Shown here piece by piece: positions 57,280 through 64,000 of a stretch of 64,000 nt of DNA (within the stretch, counting starts at the first letter, position 1; each line of letters opens with the position of its first letter). The stretch spans positions 1 to 64,000 of the forward strand of contig CAZCAC010000021.1 in NCBI GenBank assembly GCA_964496575.1, given 5' to 3'. This DNA comes from CAZCAC01 sp964496575 (GTDB taxonomy: Bacteria; Planctomycetota; UBA1135; GCA-002686595). Position numbers and translations under genes: made by a program. The notes beneath the pieces are model-generated. The model had not been told where the DNA came from and made no database searches. It saw nothing but the letters and a program-made list of their open reading frames with translations.

Positions 57280-59342
57280 CGGTGAAATCGCTGCGCTGTA
57301 TCTCGCTCACGCTGGGCTTCTTGGTAGCGGGACTCTCCGCCATCGGCGCCGAGACCGACCGCCCCAACATCATCGTCATCCTCGCCGATGACCTGGGCTA
57401 CGGCGACGTTCGGTGCTTGAACCCCGAATCGAAGATACCGACTCCAAACCTGGACCGGCTGGCGCAGCGGGGAATCACCTTCACCGACGCCCACTCGAGC
57501 TCGGCGCTCTGCTCGCCGACCCGCTACGGTCTTCTCACCGGACGCTACTCGTGGCGCACGAGGCCGCAAGGAGGAGCGCTGTGGTCCTTCGCTCCGCCGA
57601 TGATCGAGGATGGGCGGATGACCGTCGGCCGGTTCCTCCGCGATCGCGGCTACCACACCGCCTGTGTCGGCAAGTGGCACCTCGGGATGCACTGGCGGGA
57701 CAGGAGCGGCGCGATCATGGTGAACACGGGGGCGGAGCAGGGCTGGAACGTCGACTTCACGCGCGCCCTGGAGAACGGTCCGACCTCGCGAGGGTTCGAC
57801 TACTTCTTCGGAATGGACGCCCCCAACTACCCGCCCTACTGCTACATCGAGAACGACCGCACCCTCGGCCTCCCCACTGCGGCAAAACCCACCGCGATGC
57901 ACGGCGTTCCGGGAGTGATGCTCGAAGGGTGGGATCTCGTAGCGGTGCTCCCGGAACTGGAGCGGCGGGCAGTGCAGTACATCGACGAGCAGGCCGGGAC
58001 GGAGCAGCCGTTCTTCCTCTACTTCCCCATCACCGCCCCTCACACGCCGATCTGCCCGACGGCCGAGCACGTGGGGAAGAGCCAGGCCGGCGCGTATGGC
58101 GACTTCGTGCACCAGATCGACGCGATCGTGGCGCACATCCAGGAGGCTCTCGAGCGAAACGGCCTGACGGAGAACACCCTGCTGTTCTTCACCAGTGACA
58201 ACGGTTCGCCGCGCATGGACGGCCGCGACATGGCCGGTGGAGAGGACACGATCCTGAAGCTGGGCCACGATCCCAGCTACGTCTTCCGCGGCAGGAAAGC
58301 CGACGTCTGGGAGGGAGGACATCACGTTCCCTTCTTCGCCCAGTGGCCGGCGAGGATTCCCGCGGGAAGCGAGAGCGACGAGGTCGTCTGTCTGACGGAT
58401 CTATTCGCGACGATCGCCGCCATCCTGGGCGGCGAGCTGCCCGACGACGCCGCGGAGGACAGCTACGACATCTCGCCAGCCTTGATGGGGAGAGCGCTCG
58501 AGGGCCCCATCCGGGAAGCGACCGTTCACCTGGCGGGAGACGGCTCGCTCTCCATCAGGCAGGGCAAGTGGAAGCTGGCGCTCTGTCCGGGATCGGGCGG
58601 CGGTTCTCTTCCTCCGGAGACGGCGATGCGCCTGGGGTTGCCCATGGTCCAGCTCTACGATCTCGACCAGGACATCGGCGAGGAGAACAACCTCCAGAGT
58701 GAGTACCCCGACGTCGTCTACCGCTTGACCCGCCTGCTCGAGTCGTACGTCGAGAAGGGTCGGAGCACGCCGGGCGCCGCGCAGGAGAACACCCGCGATC
58801 CCGACCTCTGGGCGTCGATGGCGATCCGGAACGAGAAGTACGACACCGGCTCTGTGGAACACCTGGCCGTGGGCAAGGCGGTGCGTCTGGAGAGCGACGT
58901 CTCCCTCGCATACACCGAGATCGGCGTCGGCGCCTTGACGGACGGAGTCCGAGCCTCTTGCTGGCACGACGACGGTTTCTGGATCGGCGTCGAGGGGGCC
59001 GACCTGGAGGTCGTCCTGGACCTCGGGCGACCCTATGCCATCGAGCGAGTCACCGCAGGATTCCTGGAGGCTCAGGCCTACTGGATCTTCCCTCCCCGCA
59101 AGATCGAGGTCACCCTGTCCGCCGACGGCCAGGAGTATCACTCCGGCGGAGTGCTCGAGGTCGACGACCCGACCCAGGACGATCGACGGCACATCCGGGA
59201 CCTGTCCGTCGAATTCGAGCGCCAGGAGTGCCGGTTCGTGAAGATCAGGGCCGCGAGCGTCGGAGTCTGCCCGGATTGGCACAAGGGCGCCGGCGGTCGG
59301 GCGTGGATCTTCGCGGACGAGATCATCGTGGAGTTGCCCTGA
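57276..59342 (+). CDS. Secreted sulfatase with C-terminal discoidin-like domain
   Basis: The protein has 688 residues; the start overlaps the previous stop, and a signal peptide ends near residue 25 (SAIGA). The core has DRPNIIVILADDLGYGDVRC (metal Asp pair), the formylglycine motif C79-S-P-T-R followed by YGLLTGRYSWR, GKWHLGMHW, and FFTSDNGSP. Residues about 525-688 resemble an F5/8 type C module (TDGVRASCWHDDGFWIGVEGADLEVVLDLGRPYAIERVTAGF), which would bind a glycan. It removes sulfate from extracellular polysaccharide. It ends 11 nt from the convergent sigma-factor gene with no room for a separate terminator. Confidence 0.9.
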   Translation: MTVKSLRCISLTLGFLVAGLSAIGAETDRPNIIVILADDLGYGDVRCLNPESKIPTPNLDRLAQRGITFTDAHSSSALCSPTRYGLLTGRYSWRTRPQGGALWSFAPPMIEDGRMTVGRFLRDRGYHTACVGKWHLGMHWRDRSGAIMVNTGAEQGWNVDFTRALENGPTSRGFDYFFGMDAPNYPPYCYIENDRTLGLPTAAKPTAMHGVPGVMLEGWDLVAVLPELERRAVQYIDEQAGTEQPFFLYFPITAPHTPICPTAEHVGKSQAGAYGDFVHQIDAIVAHIQEALERNGLTENTLLFFTSDNGSPRMDGRDMAGGEDTILKLGHDPSYVFRGRKADVWEGGHHVPFFAQWPARIPAGSESDEVVCLTDLFATIAAILGGELPDDAAEDSYDISPALMGRALEGPIREATVHLAGDGSLSIRQGKWKLALCPGSGGGSLPPETAMRLGLPMVQLYDLDQDIGEENNLQSEYPDVVYRLTRLLESYVEKGRSTPGAAQENTRDPDLWASMAIRNEKYDTGSVEHLAVGKAVRLESDVSLAYTEIGVGALTDGVRASCWHDDGFWIGVEGADLEVVLDLGRPYAIERVTAGFLEAQAYWIFPPRKIEVTLSADGQEYHSGGVLEVDDPTQDDRRHIRDLSVEFERQECRFVKIRAASVGVCPDWHKGAGGRAWIFADEIIVELP

Positions 59343-59353
59343 CTCCCTAGCGG

Positions 59354-62300
59354 TCAGCGCCCCGGCAGGACGAAGCGCTCCCGGGTCGGCGCCTCGGGCT
59401 CGAACATCAGCTCCTTCTCGATCGCCTGATAGCCGTCGGCCAGGATCTTGATCGTGACCTTGCCGAGAGGTATGGGCGACAGGCTGAAGCGCCCCTCGCC
59501 GATCGAGTGACGCTGCCACTCGGGGAACGCGATGTCGCCCACGTAGACGTGGAAGGTCGGGACGGGGGTGCCCTGTTCGTCGACGACCTCGAGCTCGAGG
59601 GTGCCGCAGGGCGCCAGGTCGATGCGACCGAGGTCGAGCACGCCGTCACCGGAGTGGTGGATCGGCTCGGAGATGTACCTCGCGTACCCCCGCGCCGAGA
59701 TGGTGAGCAGGTAGTCACCTTCTGGGATGCCATCCATCTCGAAGGCGGAGCCGGTCTGTGCGTTCTGAATCTCGCAGACGCTGGCACCACCCTCGACGCG
59801 ACCGAGGAAGAGCCACCGCGGCGGGGCGTCGTCGCCGAGGGGATTGCCGGTGCGCTGGTCGAAGAGGGTACCGATCAGCCGGCCGCCGGACAGGACGAGG
59901 TGCAGGGGAAGGGGATCGTCGGCGCCGGCGGGGATCACCAGGTCGGGGAAGTTGGCGTTGGTCGTGCCGATCGTCGCCCGGACTCCCCAGGCGCCGGGGA
60001 TGAAGCCGGCGATCTCGAACTCGCCCTCGGCGTTGGTGAATCCGTTGCGGCTTCGATCCTCGTCGGCGATGCCGGGAATCCGGTGGCCCCAGAAGTAGAT
60101 CGGGGTATCCGCTACCGGCGTGCCATCCGCGCGCCGAAGGGTGCCCGCGACGTTGACCGTCGGCGGGGTCTCGACGAGGTCGTCGGGGCGGATCATCACG
60201 TCGGTGACCTGGCCCGCGGTGATCTCGAACGAGCGCTCAACACTGCCCAGCTCCTCGAGGTGCACGCGGATCGTCCACGCGCCGGGCCGCAGGGGCCAGG
60301 AGATCTCGTGCTCGCCATTCTCGGGCAGGCGCTCGTCGAGCGGATGGATACCCGTCTCCTCCTCCTCTCCGTGAAGAGTGAAGGAGAACGTGCTCGGGGC
60401 CTGCTCGCGGAACTCGGTGAACACCAGGCGCATCGTCCCGGTTCGCGAGAGCGTGAGGCGCAGATCGTCGACGGGGCAATCTTCCCGGAGGATGATCGTC
60501 GTCGAGCGGCCCCGCCATCCTTTGGTGTGGGCGAGGACGTGTGTCTCGCCTTCGGGCAGGCCGTCGATCTCGAACGTACCATCGGCGGCGACGACGGTTC
60601 GCCAGGAGCGGTAGCTCGGAAGAGCCTGCATCGCCCGAACGTCGCGGCGTTCGTCGGTCTCGATCGGCTTCTCCGTCGCCTCGTCGACGACGATGCCCCG
60701 GATCCGGCAACTCCCGTCCTTGGTAACGGCGTCGAGGCGGATGTCCTGCTCGTGCAGTCCGGGAGTCTCAAGAACGACCAGACCATCAGGGTCGAGGAGC
60801 CTACGTCCGGCCTGCAAGACGCTGAGCCCGTAGGGCCCGAGCGGGAGCTTGCGGAACTCGAATCGTCCCTGCTCGTCGGTGGTGGCGTTGCGGGAATGGC
60901 CTACGAGCCGCTCGTAGCCGACGTAGGTGGTCGGCTTGAAGTGGATGAAGACCGTCGCGTCGGGCAGCACTTTCCCATCGCGGCCGAAGACGACACCGCG
61001 CCAGCGCACGTAGTCGGTGCGTACCCCGAAGTCGACGCGCACGTCGGCGTCCTGCACGTGGGCGACCTCCCACTCGGTGGAGAAGCCGAAGGAGTCGTCG
61101 GTCTCTCCCCACGGAGGTCGGGCGAGCAGCTCGACGGTGCCGGGGCGAACCGGCGCCGTTCGGTACGTCCCGTCCGCAGCGGAGACGAGCGGCCTTTCGA
61201 GGGGGATCTCGGCGCCGTGGAGCGTGATCCAGACCCCTTCCTTCGGCTCGCCGGCGTCGTCGAAGACGGTGCCGGTGATCCGCGGCCCGCGCTTCATCCG
61301 GAGCACGACAGGCTCGTCCTGTCCAGGGGTGATCGTCCGCCAGGCCTCGGCGTAGTCGTCACGAATCGCGGCGATCTTCGTGCACTTCGGATCGAGACCG
61401 GTGAGGCGGAAGCGGCCCTCCTCGTCGGTCACGGCGTGATGAAAGCGCTCCGGCTCCCCGAGCAGCAGGTAGTCGACGCGGGAGCGATAGGCCAGCGCGA
61501 CCATCGCGCCCTCGATCGGCTCGCCGGTGGCGTCGTCGAGGACCCGTCCGGACACCTCGAGCGCGGGGTCGAGCTCGATCAGAAGCGGCGGGTTCTCCCC
61601 GGAACCGGCGATCTCCAGCTCGTCGTGGCTCGCCGAGACGTGTAGCGGACTGAAGACCATCAGGTTGTAGACCCCCACCTCCTCCAGCGTGAAGCGGAAG
61701 CTCCCCTCCGGATCGGTGACCCGTTGATTGACCACGCGGCTGGGAGAATCCGAGGTCGGCTCTCCGATCCCGCGCTTCCGGTGGATGACCACCCGAAAGG
61801 AGGTCACTGGCTCACGCGTCACCAGGTCGATAACCTGCCCGGCGATGACGGAGTTTGAAGCCTCGACCCTCGCGCGCGCTTCGAGAGGCTCGACCGGCAT
61901 CGGCAGCGCCATCGCGGCCGCGGCGGCGGGCGGCGGCGGGGCGGCGCGCTCCACCGGCGCCCGAGGGGTGACGCCACTCTCCTCGACGGCGAGGGCATCG
62001 TCGTCCAGGCCCGCGACGAAGAGAAGGGCGAGCCCCACGGTGACGAGGCCGAGCAAGAGTGTGGCCAGCTTCATGGTGAGTCCTCCTGCGGTGAGAAGCG
62101 AGGCGGTCGGGAGAAGGACACCCTCCGTCGCGGTCGCGGGGAGAAGCAGCGCGAGCCATGCTCCACGGTTCGAGCCCTGCTCCTCGCGGAACTGCTCCCG
62201 CAGCTGGTCGAGACCCCGTTTCAGTCGGGTGCGCACGGTGGCCGGCGGGATCCCCTCGCGGCGGGCGATCTCCTCCGCGCTCCGGTTGCCGAAGTAACGC

Positions 62301-62674
62301 TGCAGGATGGTGGAGCGGTACGGCTCCTTCAGCCCGGTGACGGCGAGGGCGATCCGGCCCTGCAGCTCGGCTCGCTCGAGGAAGCAGTCGGGAGACTCCT
62401 GGGGCTCCTCGCCGGCGGCGCGCCCGCGCGGGAGGTGGACTTTCTGGCGTCGCTCGGAGCGGTTCATCTCCCAGGCCGTGTTCCTTACCAACCGGGTCAG
62501 CCAGGCGCGCAGGTTCAGCACCGAGGGGCGCCGCTCCAGCGCGACGAGGAGGGCTTGCTGGGCGACGTCCTCCCGCAGCGTCGTGTCGACGACGAGTCGC
62601 CGCGCGAGCTCCTGGATCCACCCCGTCTGTTCGAGCAGGTCGTGCGGATCCAGCGGGGCCTCGTTCCGTTCCAT
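59354..62674 (-). CDS. ECF sigma factor fused to a membrane-anchored chain of carboxypeptidase-regulatory-like domains
   Basis: The protein has about 1106 residues; GTG 62713 would add 13. Residues about 15-170 are a sigma-70 ECF: region 2 (DTTLREDVAQQALLVALERRP, LRAWLTRLVRNTAWEMNR) and region 4 (LKEPYRSTILQRYFGNRSAEEIARREGIPPATVRTRLKRGLDQLREQF). Two hydrophobic segments follow (about 182-225). The outside part has about seven beta-sandwich repeats of the CarboxypepD_reg type (GQVIDLVTREPVTSFRV, SGRVLDDATGEPIEGAMVAL, TGTVFDDAGEPKEGVWITL and others). A perfect AGGAGG at 62082-62087 precedes an in-frame ATG at 62074, which could yield the membrane part alone. Large C-terminal ECF extensions are known from planctomycetes. 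Confidence 0.85.
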   Translation of the reverse strand: MERNEAPLDPHDLLEQTGWIQELARRLVVDTTLREDVAQQALLVALERRPSVLNLRAWLTRLVRNTAWEMNRSERRQKVHLPRGRAAGEEPQESPDCFLERAELQGRIALAVTGLKEPYRSTILQRYFGNRSAEEIARREGIPPATVRTRLKRGLDQLREQFREEQGSNRGAWLALLLPATATEGVLLPTASLLTAGGLTMKLATLLLGLVTVGLALLFVAGLDDDALAVEESGVTPRAPVERAAPPPPAAAAAMALPMPVEPLEARARVEASNSVIAGQVIDLVTREPVTSFRVVIHRKRGIGEPTSDSPSRVVNQRVTDPEGSFRFTLEEVGVYNLMVFSPLHVSASHDELEIAGSGENPPLLIELDPALEVSGRVLDDATGEPIEGAMVALAYRSRVDYLLLGEPERFHHAVTDEEGRFRLTGLDPKCTKIAAIRDDYAEAWRTITPGQDEPVVLRMKRGPRITGTVFDDAGEPKEGVWITLHGAEIPLERPLVSAADGTYRTAPVRPGTVELLARPPWGETDDSFGFSTEWEVAHVQDADVRVDFGVRTDYVRWRGVVFGRDGKVLPDATVFIHFKPTTYVGYERLVGHSRNATTDEQGRFEFRKLPLGPYGLSVLQAGRRLLDPDGLVVLETPGLHEQDIRLDAVTKDGSCRIRGIVVDEATEKPIETDERRDVRAMQALPSYRSWRTVVAADGTFEIDGLPEGETHVLAHTKGWRGRSTTIILREDCPVDDLRLTLSRTGTMRLVFTEFREQAPSTFSFTLHGEEEETGIHPLDERLPENGEHEISWPLRPGAWTIRVHLEELGSVERSFEITAGQVTDVMIRPDDLVETPPTVNVAGTLRRADGTPVADTPIYFWGHRIPGIADEDRSRNGFTNAEGEFEIAGFIPGAWGVRATIGTTNANFPDLVIPAGADDPLPLHLVLSGGRLIGTLFDQRTGNPLGDDAPPRWLFLGRVEGGASVCEIQNAQTGSAFEMDGIPEGDYLLTISARGYARYISEPIHHSGDGVLDLGRIDLAPCGTLELEVVDEQGTPVPTFHVYVGDIAFPEWQRHSIGEGRFSLSPIPLGKVTIKILADGYQAIEKELMFEPEAPTRERFVLPGR
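62074..62087 (-). promoter_or_regulatory. Strong internal ribosome-binding site and in-frame ATG inside the sigma-fusion gene
   Basis: On the minus strand AGGAGG (62087-62082) sits 7 nt before ATG (62074), in frame, at the start of the second hydrophobic segment (MKLATLLLGLVTVGLALLFVAG). This is the best Shine-Dalgarno match of the locus, better than that of the annotated start. It may let the extracytoplasmic part be made as a separate membrane protein. Confidence 0.5.
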
Positions 62675-62762
62675 CTCGAGAGAAGTGTGTTTCCCGGCGC
62701 GTCGGCGTTTCACCGATCCTACGAGAATCGCCGACCGACCGCCGGAGATCCCGGACCACGAC

Positions 62763-63869
62763 TCACTCCACCCGCTTCACCGTGAACACACTGCCCATCA
62801 CGTGCAACGTCATCGCCTGGGCGACACCCTGCTCGTCGAGGCCGAGCTCGACGTGGGCGTCGGTCCAGCGCATCGAAAATCGCGTCGCCGAGTTGGCCAC
62901 CAGGTCGAAGCGGGCGCGCTCACGGCCGAAGATGCACCAGAGCTGAACTCCGTCGGTCTGGAGCTCGTAGCCGTACCTCGAGCCCGGGTTGTGCTTGAAG
63001 AGCCCGGTGTACCCCGCGAGCACTTCGGGCGCGAGGTGGACCACCGGCGGCTCCTCCTTCGGCGGCGGTCCCGGCAGCTCGGTCTCGCGGAGCTCGCGCA
63101 GCCAGATGTTGCGGTACTTCACCGGGTTGCCGTGATCCTGGAGGAAGAGCGGCAGCTTGTCGGGGTGGTAGCTGTAAGGGATCGGCTGCAGCCACATGCT
63201 GCCGCCGACCAGCTCGAAGTTGTCCTGAACCAGGACGCCGTTGTGGAGGACGGTCAGCCGGGCGGGCTTCACCAGGGCACCGCTGGAGTCGAAGCGCGGG
63301 CGGCGGAAGGTGATGTCGTAGCTCTGCCACTCCCCCGGCGGGCGGCAGGCGTTGACCAGCGGCGGACTCTGGCCGTAGATCGCCGCGGCCTGACCGTCGG
63401 CGTAGGTCGTGTTCTCGTAGGAGTCGAGGACCTGGACCTCGTAGCGCTCCATGAAATAGACGCCGCTGTTGCCGCGCCCCTGGCCACTTCCCTTGGCGGG
63501 GAACGGGGCGGCCCACTCGATGTGCAGCTGGACGTCACCGAAGGGCTGGACCGTGTAGAGGTCGTGTCCCCGCCCTCCGGCGACGATCACACCCTCCTCC
63601 AGCTTCCAGTGGTGCTCTCCCCCGTCCCGGCTGCGCCACTTCGAGAGGTCGGTCCCGTCGAAGAGGATCACCGCGTCCGAAGGCGGCGTGACCGGCAGCT
63701 GCTGCTCGGGCGGGGTCACGACCGGCGGAAGCGGGCGCGAGAGGTCGTGAGACTTCCAGCGCAGTGGGGCCTGGGCCAGCGCCTCGGGGGTGCAGAAGCC
63801 GGCCGCGAGGAAGAGGGCCAGGGCGAGGAGCGGGCGGAGTCGGCGCGGCGGGGGAGTGCTGTCTTCCAT
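62763..63869 (-). CDS. DUF1080 (3-keto-disaccharide hydrolase-like) secreted protein
   Basis: The protein has 368 residues with a signal peptide (about 1-32, ending ALAQ). Residues about 65-260 are a DUF1080 jelly-roll: ILFDGTDLSKWRSRDGGEHHWKLEEGVIVAGGRGHDLYT, GRGNSGVYFMERYEVQVLDSYEN, PPGEWQSYDITFRRPRFD and PLFLQDHGNPVKYRNIWLREL. Some members hydrolyse 3-keto-glycosides; others are glycan-binding. A further C-terminal beta domain of about 90 residues follows (YTGLFKHNPGSRYGYEL..., TLHVMGSVFTVKRVE). It is in the same direction as the sigma fusion, 88 nt upstream. Confidence 0.87.
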   Translation of the reverse strand: MEDSTPPPRRLRPLLALALFLAAGFCTPEALAQAPLRWKSHDLSRPLPPVVTPPEQQLPVTPPSDAVILFDGTDLSKWRSRDGGEHHWKLEEGVIVAGGRGHDLYTVQPFGDVQLHIEWAAPFPAKGSGQGRGNSGVYFMERYEVQVLDSYENTTYADGQAAAIYGQSPPLVNACRPPGEWQSYDITFRRPRFDSSGALVKPARLTVLHNGVLVQDNFELVGGSMWLQPIPYSYHPDKLPLFLQDHGNPVKYRNIWLRELRETELPGPPPKEEPPVVHLAPEVLAGYTGLFKHNPGSRYGYELQTDGVQLWCIFGRERARFDLVANSATRFSMRWTDAHVELGLDEQGVAQAMTLHVMGSVFTVKRVE

Positions 63870-64000
63870 GATTCTGTTTCGGGATCTGTGATTCGCCCGT
63901 GATCGCGGGCGTGGGAGCGCGGGGGACAGGGTAACCGGCCGGGAGACGCACCGGGGAGGAGACTCCGCCCGAGGAGTGAAGGTCGGTGGCGTCGCACGCT

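Overview
The window is GC-rich, densely coded and bacterial, with frequent GTG starts and many ATGA/GTGA stop-start overlaps. Several traits point to a planctomycete or close relative: two Cys-type secreted sulfatases, a DUF1080 protein, an ECF sigma factor fused to a large membrane-anchored extracytoplasmic part, and secreted FG-GAP and beta-helix proteins that share a Cys-rich C-terminal module ending in a W-L-P-like tripeptide. This is inference from protein families; there is no rRNA in the window to prove it.

Layout. 1-2053: end of an AmmeMemoRadiSam locus, with a radical SAM protein followed by a membrane-anchored Memo-AMMECR1 fusion. 2078-5362: three outer-membrane or lipoprotein beta-barrel genes. 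5591-11422: a sulfur operon on the minus strand, with an ArsR regulator, a Tat-exported molybdopterin oxidoreductase, a four-cluster ferredoxin, an NrfD/PsrC membrane subunit and two YeeE/YedE half-transporters, the last carrying a rhodanese-like tail. 11651-14253: a small polysaccharide operon (Alg14/Alg13-like pair, hexapeptide acetyltransferase, polysaccharide deacetylase). 14308-20616: a complete Liv-type ABC importer with an acyl-CoA ligase. 20851-22947: a secreted sulfatase.

23329-53782 is a large exopolysaccharide locus. It holds glycosyltransferases, two glutamine-dependent asparagine-synthetase-like proteins, a Wzz-like chain-length protein with a degenerate tyrosine-kinase-like partner, a Wza-like export lipoprotein, a flippase, an O-antigen ligase/polymerase, an initiating sugar-phosphate transferase, a pyruvyl transferase paired with an FrhB-like protein, and a decoration module (carrier protein, NAD-synthetase-like ATP pyrophosphatase, methyltransferase, AMP-forming ligase). 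Two secreted FG-GAP proteins and a cysteine-synthase-like enzyme sit inside it. 54065-56030 is a secreted beta-helix gene interrupted by a 205-bp element with inverted repeats. 56134-63869 carries a URO-D-like protein, a second sulfatase, the sigma-factor fusion and a DUF1080 protein.

The most unusual non-coding signals are: (i) four very long hairpins (24-45 bp stems) just after stop codons, two of which share a 13-bp core; (ii) the 205-bp MITE-like insertion, whose removal exactly restores the reading frame of the beta-helix gene; (iii) a 9/10 inverted repeat over the arsR start; and (iv) a structured leader in front of the larger FG-GAP gene.
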